Source: Marinobacterium ramblicola
GTDB taxonomy: Bacteria > Pseudomonadota > Gammaproteobacteria > Pseudomonadales > Balneatricaceae
Direction: 5' to 3'
Length of the DNA: 64,000 nt
Assembly (NCBI RefSeq): GCF_019084545.1
Contig: NZ_JAHREP010000002.1
Span: 1-64,000 of the forward strand
The translations under genes and the position numbers were made by a program. Numbering within the stretch: the stretch's first letter is position 1; each line of letters opens with the position of its first letter. Below the pieces are notes generated by a model. That model was given only the letters and a program-made list of their open reading frames with translations. It did no database searches and was not told the DNA's origin. This document shows positions 34,993-45,420 of this stretch, in pieces.

Positions 34993-35868
34993 TCAGTTGG
35001 ATTTTAGCTGCAGATCGGCGCAGTAATCCGGTGCGTCGACCTGAGGTGTGAACAGCAGCAGATCGGCGCTGCCCAGATCGCCGAAACTTTCCGGCAAGTA
35101 GGCGGCCGGATCGGTGTCATCGGTTACCGCAACCATCAGCACTGTCCGTCGCGGCAGGCTGCCGAGCCAGCGCGGCACGCCCAGATCGGCACGGGCGTGG
35201 ATTGAGCCGGTCAGCAGCACACCGGTGCGGTCCGGCCGGGCATTGGCACGCAGAACGGAGGCTATCTGCTGATCCCGCGCCAACTGGATACGGCGCATCG
35301 GCTGCAACTGCTCGCGTGGCAACTGCCGGCAGTGACTCTCATACAGCAGATCGAGCATGAAGTCGGCATGGGCCGGTTCCAGCTCGGCTACCGCTGCGTT
35401 AGCGGTATAGAGCGCGCGCACCTCGGGCCGACTCAGGTCGGCACCGAGCACCCTGGAGCTCCAGCGAAACGCCGCCTGCAGCGGCGCCTGGTACAGTGTC
35501 CAGGGCCAGCCTTCGGACCAGGCCAGCCGATCCGGTGTGCGTGCGTCCGGGTCGTGAAGTGCCCGGTCCAGTGCGGCCTGTTGTGCGGGTGTTGCCATCT
35601 CCAGCGCCACCGCACCCAGTTGGCCGCGCTCTCCAAGTGCCTGGATCAAGCGGGACTGCTGCTTATGGTGGTCCGGGTTGTCATGCTGCTCGCCGAGCAG
35701 CAGCCAGCCGCCGGTCGGTAGCCAGTCACGATAAAACTCCGGCCAGGCGACATAACGCTGCTGAACTGGCGACCAGAGCTTGCCGACCAGCGGGTTGGGC
35801 GACGGCACAACCGCCTGAACCGATATCGATATCAGCAGGAGCAGGCCGGCGAGTACCCTGAGCAGCAT
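34993..35868 (-). CDS. ChaN-like exported protein (haem-binding family)
   Basis: 291 residues from the ATG at 35868; a TTG two codons earlier overlaps the preceding stop. A signal peptide (about 1-20, LLRVLAGLLLLISISVQA) lacks a Cys lipobox, unlike lipoprotein ChaN of Campylobacter. Family motifs: WLLLGEQHDNPDHHKQQSRL and LLTGSIHARADLGVPRWLG. ChaN proteins bind haem and may help iron uptake; that role here is by family only. It follows the 109-residue gene with a two-base gap. Confidence 0.8.
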   Translation of the reverse strand: MLLRVLAGLLLLISISVQAVVPSPNPLVGKLWSPVQQRYVAWPEFYRDWLPTGGWLLLGEQHDNPDHHKQQSRLIQALGERGQLGAVALEMATPAQQAALDRALHDPDARTPDRLAWSEGWPWTLYQAPLQAAFRWSSRVLGADLSRPEVRALYTANAAVAELEPAHADFMLDLLYESHCRQLPREQLQPMRRIQLARDQQIASVLRANARPDRTGVLLTGSIHARADLGVPRWLGSLPRRTVLMVAVTDDTDPAAYLPESFGDLGSADLLLFTPQVDAPDYCADLQLKSN

Positions 35869-35870
35869 AC

Positions 35871-36200
35871 TCAATGTCCCGGGGTGGTGGCTTTCACATC
35901 CAGATAATCGCGCTGGATCACGGTTTCCAAGGCGTTGGCGGCGGTGACCAGCTCCTCGAAGGTTTCACGGCAGCGGCGCAACTGGTTGATCTGATCCTGA
36001 CTCGGTACCGCGTTGGGGCTGACATTGGCGATATCGAGCAGCTCGCGCACATAGGCGGCGCGGGCGTGGGCGACCATGGTCAGCAGTGGCTTAAGGTCGG
36101 TCAGTGCGAGTTCGGGGAACTGGGGGTTGATGATCTCGCGGTTGATCTCGCGGCGGTGCTTCTCCAGCTCCAGCAGCAGGCGGTTATTGCTGATCGGCAT
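35871..36200 (-). CDS. Unknown 109-residue protein upstream of the chaN-like gene
   Basis: 109 residues, mostly helical by composition, without signal peptide or membrane helix. The ATG follows AAGGAG by seven bases, which supports expression. Notable stretches are LLLELEKHRREINREIINPQ and MVAHARAAYVRELLDIA. It is tightly linked to the chaN-like gene and divergent from parC. I do not recognise the family. Confidence 0.7.
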   Translation of the reverse strand: MPISNNRLLLELEKHRREINREIINPQFPELALTDLKPLLTMVAHARAAYVRELLDIANVSPNAVPSQDQINQLRRCRETFEELVTAANALETVIQRDYLDVKATTPGH

Positions 36201-36365
36201 TGCGGTTCTCCTTGCAACCTGTAACCCGGTGTCTCCAGATTAGCCTGAAACCGGGTAAAAGCGGTAGTGAATCAGCAGCTTGTGGCGGGCGTGGATGACG
36301 CCCTGCGGGCTAGATGGCATACTCGCGACATGCGTTACGAACAGGATGCCCGATAGGAAGCCTGA

Positions 36366-38657
36366 ATGAGTGTAGAGACCACTGTGGAAAACGGGATCGA
36401 GAAGCTTTCGCTGCGGAATTTTACCGAGAAAGCTTACCTCGACTATTCGATGTACGTAATTCTGGACCGTGCCCTGCCGCATATCGGCGACGGCATGAAA
36501 CCGGTACAGCGCCGTATCGTCTACGCGATGTCGGAACTGGGTCTCAAGGCCACGGCCAAGTACAAGAAGTCGGCACGTACCGTCGGTGATGTGCTGGGTA
36601 AGTTCCATCCCCATGGCGACTCCGCCTGTTACGAAGCGATGGTGCTGATGGCGCAGCCGTTCAGCTACCGCTACCCGCTGGTCGACGGGCAGGGCAACTG
36701 GGGCTCGCCGGACGATCCCAAATCCTTTGCCGCCATGCGTTACACCGAGTCGCGGCTGTCGCGCTACGCCGAGGTGCTGCTCAGCGAACTGGGCCAGGGC
36801 ACGGTGAGCTGGGTGCCCAACTTCGACGGCACCCTGGATGAGCCCGAGGTGCTGCCGGCCCGGCTGCCCAACGTACTGCTCAACGGCGGTACCGGCATTG
36901 CGGTCGGCATGGCCACCGATATCCCGCCGCATAATCTGCGCGAAGTGGCCTCGGCCTGTATTCACCTGCTGGAGAACCCGGGCGCCGATGTGGCGCAACT
37001 GGCCGAGTTCGTGCCCGGCCCCGACTTTCCCACCGAGGCAGAGATCATCACCTCGCGTGAGGAGCTGCAGAAACTCTACCTGACCGGCCGCGGTTCGGTG
37101 AAGGCGCGTGCCGTGTACAGCCGCGAGGAGGGGGATATCGTCATCACCGCGCTGCCGCATCAGGTCTCCGGCGCCCGCGTGCTGGAGCAGATCGCGGCGC
37201 AGATGCAGGCGAAGAAGCTGCCGATGGTGTCTGACCTGCGTGACGAGTCGGACCACGAAAACCCGACCCGTCTGGTGATCGTGCCGCGCTCCAACCGCAT
37301 CGATATCGAGCAGTTGATGGCGCACCTGTTCGCCAGCACCGACCTGGAGCGCAGCTACCGCGTCAACCTGAACATGATCGGCATCGACGGTCGGCCGCAG
37401 GTGAAGGATCTCAGACAGATCCTCACCGAGTGGCTGAGCTGGCGTACCGACGTGGTGCGCCGCCGTCTGCAGCACCGCCTGCAGAAGGTGATCGACCGTC
37501 TGCATATCCTCGAGGGCCTGATGGTTGCCTACCTCAATATCGACGAGGTGATCGCGATCATCCGCCACGAGGAGGAGCCTAAGCAGGAGCTGATGAGCCG
37601 CTTCGGTCTCAGCGATATCCAGGCCGACGCGATCCTCGACCTCAAGCTGCGCCATTTGGCGCGGCTGGAGGAGATGAAGATTCGCGGCGAGCAGGACGAA
37701 CTGAGCGAAGAGCGCAAGAAGCTTGAAGCGATCCTGGGCTCCGACAAACTGATGCGCAAGCTGATCCGCGAGGAGATCGAGGCCGCTGCCGAGGAGTTTG
37801 GCGACGAGCGCCGCTCGCCGCTGGTGGAGCGCCAGGAGGCGCAGGCGTTCAGCGAGAAGGATCTGCTCAGTGCCGATCCGGTCACCGTGGTGGTCTCCAA
37901 GCAGGACTGGATCCGTGCCGCCAAGGGGCACGATATCGATGCCGAGGGGCTCAGCTACAAGGCCGGCGACGGCTTCAAGCTGGCCTGCAAGGGGCGGATG
38001 AACCAACCGACGATCCTGATCGACAGCACCGGCCGCAGCTATACCCTGGATACCCATACCCTGCCGTCGGCCCGTGGCCAGGGCGAGCCGGTCACCGGCA
38101 AGCTGACCCTGCCCAAGGGCGCGGTGATAGAGGGGTTGACCTGCGGTCGCGAGACAGACCAGGTGTTGATGGCCTCGGATGCCGGTTACGGTTTTGTAAC
38201 CAGGATCGAGGATCTGAGCTCCAAGACCAAGAACGGCAAGGCGGTGCTGACTCTGCCCAAGGCGGCGCGGGTGCTGCCGCCGGTGCGGGTCAACGATCCC
38301 GACAGCGACCTGCTGGCGGCGATCAGCTCCAGCGGCCGTCTGCTGGTGTTCCCGGTGTCGGAGCTGCCGCAGCTCGGCCGAGGCAAGGGCAACAAGATCA
38401 TCAATATCCCGTCATCCGCCGCCGCATCCCGCGAGGAGGTAATGGTGGCGCTGCAGACCTTTGCCCCCGGCGATACGCTGGTGGTGCACGCCGGGCGTCA
38501 GCATCTGAAGCTCAAGGGCAGCGATATCGAACATTATCGAGGTGAACGCGGGCGGCGCGGCAACAAGCTGCCGCGTGGCTTCCAGCGGGTCGACGGTATG
38601 GATGTGATCGCCGCCGACAAGAGCGACAAGGCTGACGACAAGGCGGTGGAAGAGTAA
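36366..38657 (+). CDS. parC: DNA topoisomerase IV subunit A
   Basis: 763 residues. The start region has [20 protein letters not shown]. The breakage-reunion domain has the active Tyr in [18 protein letters not shown] and the quinolone-determining segment [15 protein letters not shown], with Ser and Glu as in susceptible E. coli ParC. A coiled-coil and a C-terminal beta-pinwheel domain (about 490-745) follow. With ParE it decatenates daughter chromosomes. AGGAAG lies upstream of the ATG. The gene is convergent with the next one, with 25 bases between. Confidence 0.96.
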   Translation: MSVETTVENGIEKLSLRNFTEKAYLDYSMYVILDRALPHIGDGMKPVQRRIVYAMSELGLKATAKYKKSARTVGDVLGKFHPHGDSACYEAMVLMAQPFSYRYPLVDGQGNWGSPDDPKSFAAMRYTESRLSRYAEVLLSELGQGTVSWVPNFDGTLDEPEVLPARLPNVLLNGGTGIAVGMATDIPPHNLREVASACIHLLENPGADVAQLAEFVPGPDFPTEAEIITSREELQKLYLTGRGSVKARAVYSREEGDIVITALPHQVSGARVLEQIAAQMQAKKLPMVSDLRDESDHENPTRLVIVPRSNRIDIEQLMAHLFASTDLERSYRVNLNMIGIDGRPQVKDLRQILTEWLSWRTDVVRRRLQHRLQKVIDRLHILEGLMVAYLNIDEVIAIIRHEEEPKQELMSRFGLSDIQADAILDLKLRHLARLEEMKIRGEQDELSEERKKLEAILGSDKLMRKLIREEIEAAAEEFGDERRSPLVERQEAQAFSEKDLLSADPVTVVVSKQDWIRAAKGHDIDAEGLSYKAGDGFKLACKGRMNQPTILIDSTGRSYTLDTHTLPSARGQGEPVTGKLTLPKGAVIEGLTCGRETDQVLMASDAGYGFVTRIEDLSSKTKNGKAVLTLPKAARVLPPVRVNDPDSDLLAAISSSGRLLVFPVSELPQLGRGKGNKIINIPSSAAASREEVMVALQTFAPGDTLVVHAGRQHLKLKGSDIEHYRGERGRRGNKLPRGFQRVDGMDVIAADKSDKADDKAVEE

Positions 38658-38682
38658 TTCTGGAGTCGGTCAGGTGGGTGTC

Positions 38683-40569
38683 TTAGACGCCCGCCTGCTC
38701 CTCCCGGCTCTGCAGTTTGGCCAGCAGGTGGCGTGCCTGCTTCTCCAGCAGCTCCTGATAGGACTTGGCGATGCGGATCAGCAGCACCTTGTCCTCATCC
38801 TCACGGCGGATATCCGCCCCCTCCAGCAGCGTCGATTTCAGGTCGGGCGCCTCGGTCAGCGCGGTGTGGGTGATCAGCTCGTTGCTCTCGGTGGTGCGGG
38901 TCAGGAAGCGCGCCTCCTCCAGCATCCGTTCCAGCTTCTGGTGGTGGCCGCGCACCAGCGCCAGGTGCAGATTGATCACCGGTTTGAACTGGCGGATCCG
39001 CTGCTGGTTGTAGTGCCGATAAAGGTAGGTGAACAGCATCGACGCGCACAGCGCGTTGATGCCGTGGCCGTCGTTCTCCTTCGGGCTATCGAAAAACAGC
39101 CGCAGGTCGCCCTCGCGGGTGGGCTCGACACGACCGCCGTAGATGTGGGCGACCGAGTTGGCCAGGGTGCGGTAGGGCTTCATCAGCTGTAGACGCTCAC
39201 CCTCCTCGAGGTTTTCCGAGTGGGCGCTGCTGGCGTCGATCAGGAACAGGTAGCCTGCATCATCGGCGCCGAGCATCAGCTCCAGCTCGTGCTCCAGCGT
39301 ATACAGCCCCAGCTGCTCCTCGCGCGCACCCAAGGGCGGTACGATCGACAGCCGTGGGCGGGCAGACTCAGCATCGGAAACTGCATCAGTTTCGTTGTCG
39401 TCGAACTCGACCTGATCGCTGTCATCGATCTCCGGTGCAATCGCCTCGTCGCTGTCCGGGTCGCGGCTGGGCGATGGGGTAAAGCGTGGCATCCGCTCCT
39501 GGTCTCGGGACGGCCGGAGCAGTTCGACCAGCTCCCGATTGTCGTCGCGATCAGTGCCACTGTCGTCGGACTGGCTCTCGTCATTCTGCTGCGCGGAGGC
39601 TTCGCTGCTCAGGTATGACTCATGCTTGGTTGATTCATCCTCGCGGGAGGCAGTGAGCCCGCTATCGGGAGCCTGCTCTTCGGCGTCCAGAGACATGGGC
39701 GACTTGAGCCAGGTATCGACCTGAGGGGCCAGATCGACATCATCCTCGGGTTCCGGCTCTTCTGCTTCGTCGTAGCCCTCTTCCTCCTCCGTGTCGAAGG
39801 GGGGGATCTCCTCGTCTAGTTCGGGCTCCGGTTCAGCGGATGCCGGGTAGTCGATCTCCTCATTGAGGCCGGGGAGCTCAAACTCCTCTTCGCGGACCTG
39901 GGCGCTAGCGTTATCCTCCTCATCCAGATCCAGCGTCGGCAGTGCGTCGGGATCCTCCTCCCACTCGGTGACCGCTGCCGGCGAGGGTGTCACCGCGGGG
40001 GCGTTGGGTGTCAGGCTGGACACTATTTGCTGGAAATCCGCTTTGGGAGTGTCTGGTTGCTTTTCCGCTTTGGGGCGCAGGCGGATCCACAGGGTCAGCA
40101 GAGCGGCCGCGATGGAGAGCAGGGCCAGCAGACCCGCCTCGATCAGAATGTTCTTGAGCGGCGTCCAGGCGTAGCCACTGTCGATCCAGAGCGTCAATTC
40201 CCCCAGGGTCTCATCGCCGCGCACCAGTTCCAGTTTCTGCTCCAGACCGCGCTGTTCCCCGGCGACGGCAACCGGCAGTTTACGGGCATCGGTCAGATGC
40301 AGCCCGCTCACCTGGGGCTGCGAGTTAAGCTCGTTGAACAGGTAATTCAGGCTGATGCGATCATCCGCCAGCAGCAACGGCTGGATCACGATGGCGGTGC
40401 TGCGCGCCAGCGATTGGCCGTAACGACGCGCCTCCTGCTCGGCGCTGGTCTTGGCGATATACGCCAGCACGCCGGCACTCAAGGCGAGGCAAAGCATCAG
40501 TACCGCGGCAACGGGCAGCAGCTGGCGCAGGCTAACGGATTGTTGGGCGCTTGTTTTTGGGCGATCCAT
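38683..40569 (-). CDS. Membrane protein: AhpA-like sensor half joined to a degenerate cyclase-like domain
   Basis: 628 residues. A membrane helix (about 17-39), a periplasmic part (about 40-135) and a second helix (about 138-162) resemble AhpA/Smp (YtjB) proteins of gammaproteobacteria. Then comes a very acidic, low-complexity linker (about 200-410, rich in Asp and Glu, e.g. EEEEGYDEAEEPEPEDD). The C-terminal 200 residues (about 425-600) resemble a class III nucleotide cyclase fold: GYLFLIDASS, HIYGGRVEPTREGDLRLFFDS and VINLHLALVRGHH. The usual metal Asp pair and substrate residues are not evident, so catalysis is unlikely. Function unknown; the domain reading is my inference. Confidence 0.7.
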   Translation of the reverse strand: MDRPKTSAQQSVSLRQLLPVAAVLMLCLALSAGVLAYIAKTSAEQEARRYGQSLARSTAIVIQPLLLADDRISLNYLFNELNSQPQVSGLHLTDARKLPVAVAGEQRGLEQKLELVRGDETLGELTLWIDSGYAWTPLKNILIEAGLLALLSIAAALLTLWIRLRPKAEKQPDTPKADFQQIVSSLTPNAPAVTPSPAAVTEWEEDPDALPTLDLDEEDNASAQVREEEFELPGLNEEIDYPASAEPEPELDEEIPPFDTEEEEGYDEAEEPEPEDDVDLAPQVDTWLKSPMSLDAEEQAPDSGLTASREDESTKHESYLSSEASAQQNDESQSDDSGTDRDDNRELVELLRPSRDQERMPRFTPSPSRDPDSDEAIAPEIDDSDQVEFDDNETDAVSDAESARPRLSIVPPLGAREEQLGLYTLEHELELMLGADDAGYLFLIDASSAHSENLEEGERLQLMKPYRTLANSVAHIYGGRVEPTREGDLRLFFDSPKENDGHGINALCASMLFTYLYRHYNQQRIRQFKPVINLHLALVRGHHQKLERMLEEARFLTRTTESNELITHTALTEAPDLKSTLLEGADIRREDEDKVLLIRIAKSYQELLEKQARHLLAKLQSREEQAGV

Positions 40570-40745
40570 CTATACTCGGACTCGGTCGTTCCGCGGCCGG
40601 AAAATGATTGATAATCGGGCGATAATAGCAGGTAGCTTGAGGCTCTCACAGCCTGATGCAGTACGGCAATGACCGCCGCCCGCGGTAGCGCTATAATGTC
40701 CGGTCTAATCGCACCTTTAATCGCACCGACCCGGAACACAGTGGG

Positions 40746-42002
40746 ATGAATGTAGCTGAGTATATGTCTGAATTGGGGCAGCGCGCGCGCGCTGCCTCCC
40801 GCCTGATGGCGCGTGCCGACACGGGGCGCAAGAACGCCGCGCTGGAGGCGATGGCGCGGGTGCTCGACGCCAGCCGCGACGTGCTGAGCGAGGCCAATCG
40901 CAAGGATCTGGACGCCGGCCGGGCCAACGGTCTGGATGACGCCATGCTGGATCGGCTGGAGCTGACCCCGGCGCGTATCGATACCATGATCGAGGGGTTG
41001 CGCCAGGTGGCGGCGCTGCCGGATCCGATCGGCGGCATCACCGACATGAACTACCGCCCGTCCGGCATCCAGATCGGCAAGATGCGGGTGCCGCTGGGCG
41101 TCATCGGCATTATCTACGAATCCCGGCCCAACGTGACCGTGGAAGCGGCCAGTCTGTGCCTGAAGTCGGGTAACGCCACCATCCTGCGTGGCGGTTCCGA
41201 GGCGATCCACTCCAACCACGCCATCGCCGCCTGTATTGCCGAGGGCTTGGCCGAGGCCGGACTGCCGGAAACCGCAGTGCAGGTGGTGGAAACCACCGAT
41301 CGCGAGGCGGTCGGTGCGCTGATCACCATGCCCGAGTATGTGGACGTGATCGTACCGCGCGGCGGCAAGGGGCTGATCGAGCGGATCTCCCGCGATGCCC
41401 GGGTGCCGGTGATCAAGCACCTGGACGGTATCTGCCATGTCTATATCGACGACCAGGCGGATAAAACCAAGGCGCTGAATATCGCCATCAATGCCAAGAC
41501 TCACCGTTACGGCACCTGCAACACCATGGAAACGCTGCTGGTGCACAGTGGGATCGCCCAGGAGGTGCTGCCGGAGCTGGCGGATCATTACGGCCAGCTC
41601 GGCGTCGAGCTGCGCGGCTGTGCGCAAACGCGGGAACTGCTGCCGCAGGCAATCGAGGCCACCGACGAGGATTGGGCCACCGAATACCTGGCGCCGATCC
41701 TGGCGATCAAGCTGGTGGCGGATATGGCCGAGGCGATCGAGCATATCAATCGCTGGGGCTCGCACCATACCGATGCCATCGTCACCGAGAACTACACCCG
41801 TGCCCGTGCCTTCCTGCGCGAAGTGGATTCCGCCTCGGTGATGGTCAACGCCTCGACCCGTTTTGCCGACGGCTTTGAGTACGGACTTGGAGCCGAGATC
41901 GGTATCTCCACCGACAAGATCCACGCCCGTGGACCGGTGGGGCTCGAGGGGCTGACTTCGCAGAAGTACGTGGTACTCGGCGATGGCCAGGTTCGGCAGT
42001 GA
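40746..42002 (+). CDS. proA: Gamma-glutamyl phosphate reductase
   Basis: 418 residues, the normal length. Aldehyde-dehydrogenase fold with the catalytic Cys in [15 protein letters not shown], and [20 protein letters not shown] and [11 protein letters not shown]. It makes glutamate-5-semialdehyde in proline synthesis. It begins a tight rightward run (proA-nadD-rsfS-rlmH-mrdA-rodA) common in gammaproteobacteria; nadD starts three bases after its stop. Confidence 0.96.
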   Translation: MNVAEYMSELGQRARAASRLMARADTGRKNAALEAMARVLDASRDVLSEANRKDLDAGRANGLDDAMLDRLELTPARIDTMIEGLRQVAALPDPIGGITDMNYRPSGIQIGKMRVPLGVIGIIYESRPNVTVEAASLCLKSGNATILRGGSEAIHSNHAIAACIAEGLAEAGLPETAVQVVETTDREAVGALITMPEYVDVIVPRGGKGLIERISRDARVPVIKHLDGICHVYIDDQADKTKALNIAINAKTHRYGTCNTMETLLVHSGIAQEVLPELADHYGQLGVELRGCAQTRELLPQAIEATDEDWATEYLAPILAIKLVADMAEAIEHINRWGSHHTDAIVTENYTRARAFLREVDSASVMVNASTRFADGFEYGLGAEIGISTDKIHARGPVGLEGLTSQKYVVLGDGQVRQ

Positions 42003-42005
42003 TTG

Positions 42006-42653
42006 ATGCCTGACAGCACGCCCTTTGTGTTCATGGGCGGGACCTTCGATCCCGTCCATAACGGCCATCTGCGCACCGCGCTGGAGATCCAGCAGTGGCT
42101 GGATATCCCCGAGGTGTGCCTGATTCCGTCGAAGATGCCGGTGCATCGTGACGAACCGGGCTGCAGCTCGGAGCAGCGCCTGGCGATGGTCGAACTGGCG
42201 GTGGCCGATGAGCCCCGTCTCTGTGCCGATGCCCGGGAGATCCTCTCCGACCAGCCCTCCTACACTTTGCTGACACTGGAGTCTTTGCGTGCGGAACTTG
42301 GGCCGCAGCGATCACTCTGTATGGTGACGGGGATGGATGCCTACCTTGGGCTGCCGGGTTGGCACCGCTGGGAAGATTTTCTCGATCTCTGCCACATCAT
42401 CGTGGTGACCCGTCCCGGCTATGGCTTTCCGGACGACTCGCAGATGCGCCGTTTTTCCGATCGGCATGCGGCGCCATCGGTAGAAACACTGAAGCAGCTA
42501 CCCGCCGGGCGGGTGCTGTTGCATGAACTGACCCCGCTGGGGATATCGGCGACACAGATACGTCGACTGATCGCCCAGGGCGACTCGCCCCGCTATCTGA
42601 TGCCGGATGTGGTGTGGGACTATATACAAACTAACAAGCTGTATGGCTTTTAA
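42006..42653 (+). CDS. nadD: Nicotinate-nucleotide adenylyltransferase
   Basis: 215 residues from the ATG at 42006. Nucleotidyltransferase signature GGTFDPVHNGHLRTAL near the start and ISATQIRRLIAQG near the end. It converts nicotinate mononucleotide to the adenine dinucleotide, the substrate of the NadE encoded earlier in this window. Standard synteny with proA and rsfS. Confidence 0.95.
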   Translation: MPDSTPFVFMGGTFDPVHNGHLRTALEIQQWLDIPEVCLIPSKMPVHRDEPGCSSEQRLAMVELAVADEPRLCADAREILSDQPSYTLLTLESLRAELGPQRSLCMVTGMDAYLGLPGWHRWEDFLDLCHIIVVTRPGYGFPDDSQMRRFSDRHAAPSVETLKQLPAGRVLLHELTPLGISATQIRRLIAQGDSPRYLMPDVVWDYIQTNKLYGF

Positions 42654-42662
42654 CCGTCTTAT

Positions 42663-43040
42663 ATGACCTCAAACAAAGGTACTGAAAACCCGATGCAGAC
42701 CGATCAGCTGATCAACCTGGTGGAAAATGCGCTCGACGATATGAAAGCGCGCGATGTGGTGAAACTGGATGTGACCGGTAAATCGAGCGTCACCGATTAC
42801 ATGCTGGTGGCCAGCGGCACCTCGAAACGTCATGTGATGTCGGTGGCGCAGGAGGTAATCGACAAGGTCAAGGAAGCCGGCCTGCGTCCGGTAGGTGTCG
42901 AGGGTGAAAACGTCGGTGACTGGGTGCTGGTCGATCTGGGCGATGTGATCGTGCACGTGATGATGCCGGATGCGCGCAGCTTCTACGATATCGAGCGCCT
43001 CTGGTCTTTCGAAAGCGATAGCGAAGCGGCGGCCGAATAA
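42663..43040 (+). CDS. rsfS: Ribosome silencing factor RsfS
   Basis: 125 residues from 42663; an ATG at 42693 gives 115 residues, closer to the family length. DUF143 features: VVKLDVTGKSSVTDYMLVAS, GTSKRHVMSVAQEV and GDWVLVDLGDVIVHVM. It binds L14 of the large ribosomal subunit and blocks subunit joining in poor nutrient conditions. It sits between nadD and rlmH as usual. Confidence 0.93.
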   Translation: MTSNKGTENPMQTDQLINLVENALDDMKARDVVKLDVTGKSSVTDYMLVASGTSKRHVMSVAQEVIDKVKEAGLRPVGVEGENVGDWVLVDLGDVIVHVMMPDARSFYDIERLWSFESDSEAAAE

Positions 43041-43043
43041 GGG

Positions 43044-43511
43044 ATGCGGATTCGCCTGATCGCCGTTGGCGGCAAGATGCCGGGTTGGGTCAGCGAGGGC
43101 TACGACGAGTACGCCCGTCGTCTGCCCGCCGATTTTCGTCTCGAGCTGGTCGAGCTGGCGCTGGGTCATCGCGGCAAGGGGGCCGATACGGCGCGGGCGA
43201 TCCGCAGCGAGGGCGATGCGATGCTGGCGGCGATCCCGAAGGGGGATCGCGTCATCGCGCTGACCGTCGACGGCCGCACCTGGTCCACCGAGCAACTGGC
43301 GGAACAGGCCGAAACCTGGCGTATGTCCGGGCAGAACCTGTCGCTGCTGGTGGGCGGGCCGGATGGCCTCGACCCCCGTTGCGTGGCGGCGGCCGATCAG
43401 AAGTGGTCGCTGTCGGCGCTGACCCTGCCCCATCCCCTGGTACGTATCCTGCTGGCCGAACAGCTGTACAGGGCCTGGACCCTGCTGCAGGGCCACCCTT
43501 ACCACAAGTAA
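43044..43511 (+). CDS. rlmH: 23S rRNA (pseudouridine-1915-N3)-methyltransferase RlmH
   Basis: 155 residues, full length. SPOUT-class methyltransferase: the start [20 protein letters not shown], then [13 protein letters not shown] and a C-terminal knot [20 protein letters not shown]. It methylates the pseudouridine made by RluD in helix 69 of 23S rRNA; both genes are in this window. Three bases follow rsfS. Confidence 0.96.
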   Translation: MRIRLIAVGGKMPGWVSEGYDEYARRLPADFRLELVELALGHRGKGADTARAIRSEGDAMLAAIPKGDRVIALTVDGRTWSTEQLAEQAETWRMSGQNLSLLVGGPDGLDPRCVAAADQKWSLSALTLPHPLVRILLAEQLYRAWTLLQGHPYHK

Positions 43512-43536
43512 TCTAAGCCACAAGTAACGCGATCCG

Positions 43537-45420
43537 ATGACACGCCCCGAGCGCCTTAAAGATTATTCGCAGGAGAGCATCACCTTCACCAGTCGCGCCA
43601 TCGTCGCGATGGTGGTGGTTGTGCTGATGATGGCCGTGCTGGTCGGACGGATCTATTTCCTGCAGGTGATCGAGCATGACCGCTATGCGGCGATCTCCGA
43701 GAATAATCGCGTTCAGTTGCAACCGGTGGCGCCCCGTCGTGGCTTGATCTATGACCGCAACGGCGTATTGCTGGCCGATAATCGCCCCAACTTCAGCCTC
43801 ACGCTGCTGAAGGAGGAGATAAGGGATATCGACGCCACCATTGCGCGTATCGGCGAGATCATCGAGCTTGAGCCCAGCGATATCGAACGCTTTCATCGGC
43901 GTCTGAATCAGCGCCGGCGGCCGTTCTCCTCGGTGCCGTTGAAGTTCAGCCTGACCGAGGAGGAGATCGCCAGGATCTCCGTCAATTACCACCGCCTGCC
44001 CGGTGTTCAGGTCGAGGCCGACCTGGTGCGCTACTATCCGCAGGGGCCGTCGCTGGTGCATGCGATCGGCTATGTCGGTCGCATCAATGAGCGCGAGTTG
44101 CAGACGCTGGATCCGGAAAATTACGCCGCCACCCATTACATCGGCAAGCTCGGCGTGGAGAAGTTCTACGAGTCGATGTTGCATGGCCAGGTGGGGTTCC
44201 AGAAGGTGGAAACCAACGCCCGTGGCCGGGTGCTCAGAGTGCTGGAAAGTCAGGATCCGGTACCCGGCGTCGACATTCAGCTCAATCTGGATATCAAGCT
44301 GCAGCAGTTTTCCGAGTCGCTGATCAGCGGGCGCCGCGCTGCCATCGTCGCCATCGAACCGAAAACCGGTGCCATCCTGGCTCTGGTCAGTACGCCGGGC
44401 TATGACCCCAATCTGTTCGTCACCGGTATATCGAGCAAGGATTATGCGGAACTGCGTGATTCGCTGGATCTGCCGCTGTACAACCGCGCCATCCGCGGCC
44501 GTTATCCACCGGGTTCGACGCTGAAGCCGTTTACCGCGCTGGCCGCCATCGACAGCGGCTCGGTGCCGCTGACACACACGGTATGGGACCCCGGTTTCTA
44601 CCAGTTGAGCAAGGGCGGGCGGAAATACCGTGACTGGAAGCGTTGGGGGCACGGCACGGTGGATCTGGACCATGCCTTGGCGGAATCCTGCGATGTCTGG
44701 TTTTACGATGCCGGCTATAAAACCGGCATCGACAACATGTCGGACTACCTGGGGCGCTTCGGCTTCGGTCAGGTCACCAGTCTGGATCTGCCTGAGGCGG
44801 ATCGGGCCAATCTGCCGAGCAAGGAGTGGAAGCGAGCGCGCTACAAGCAGGCCTGGTACCCGGGTGACTCGCTTAACCTGTCGATCGGCCAGGGCTATAT
44901 GCTGGCCACGCCGCTGCAGCTGGCGACCGCCACTGCGGTATTGGCCAACCGGGGCAAGTGGATACGTCCGCGCATGATCAAGGGTGTCATGGGGGAGGAT
45001 GGCGTACTGTCGATGCCGGAGCTGGAGGGGGTCGAGCCGTTGCCAGGGGATGTGCAGCTCAACCATCCCAACTACTGGGAACCGATAATCCAGGGCATGG
45101 TCCATGTGGTGCAGAGCAGCTATGGCACAGCACGTCGTGCGGCCGAAGGGGTGCCCTACACCATGGCGGGCAAGACCGGCACCGCGCAGGTGGTGGGGAT
45201 CGCGCAGGATGCGCGCTACGATTCGGAAGCGCTGGAGGAGCGCCACCGTGACCATGCGCTGTTCGTGACTTTCGCCCCGGTGGAGGATCCGCAGATCGCG
45301 GTGGCGGTGGTGGTCGAGAACGGTGAGGGCGGTTCGAGTACCGCGGCGCCGGTCGCCCGCGAAGTGCTGGATGCCTGGTTGCTTGGTGATTACGACAATG
45401 CCCTGGAGAAAACGGAATGA
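43537..45420 (+). CDS. mrdA: Penicillin-binding protein 2 (MrdA)
   Basis: 627 residues. One N-terminal membrane helix (about 20-42), a pedestal domain, then the transpeptidase domain with the active Ser in RYPPGSTLKPFTALAAI, SCD as the second motif (AESCDVWFYDAG) and KTG in MAGKTGTAQV. It cross-links peptidoglycan for rod elongation with RodA. It overlaps rodA by 4 bases. Confidence 0.96.
   Translation: MTRPERLKDYSQESITFTSRAIVAMVVVVLMMAVLVGRIYFLQVIEHDRYAAISENNRVQLQPVAPRRGLIYDRNGVLLADNRPNFSLTLLKEEIRDIDATIARIGEIIELEPSDIERFHRRLNQRRRPFSSVPLKFSLTEEEIARISVNYHRLPGVQVEADLVRYYPQGPSLVHAIGYVGRINERELQTLDPENYAATHYIGKLGVEKFYESMLHGQVGFQKVETNARGRVLRVLESQDPVPGVDIQLNLDIKLQQFSESLISGRRAAIVAIEPKTGAILALVSTPGYDPNLFVTGISSKDYAELRDSLDLPLYNRAIRGRYPPGSTLKPFTALAAIDSGSVPLTHTVWDPGFYQLSKGGRKYRDWKRWGHGTVDLDHALAESCDVWFYDAGYKTGIDNMSDYLGRFGFGQVTSLDLPEADRANLPSKEWKRARYKQAWYPGDSLNLSIGQGYMLATPLQLATATAVLANRGKWIRPRMIKGVMGEDGVLSMPELEGVEPLPGDVQLNHPNYWEPIIQGMVHVVQSSYGTARRAAEGVPYTMAGKTGTAQVVGIAQDARYDSEALEERHRDHALFVTFAPVEDPQIAVAVVVENGEGGSSTAAPVAREVLDAWLLGDYDNALEKTE

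Noticed and set aside
36240-38057. 605-codon minus-strand frame opposite parC
   Set aside because: Antisense shadow of ParC with no recognisable domain.
40497-42146. 549-codon minus-strand frame opposite proA
   Set aside because: Antisense shadow; proA is certain and the frame has no motif or ribosome site.
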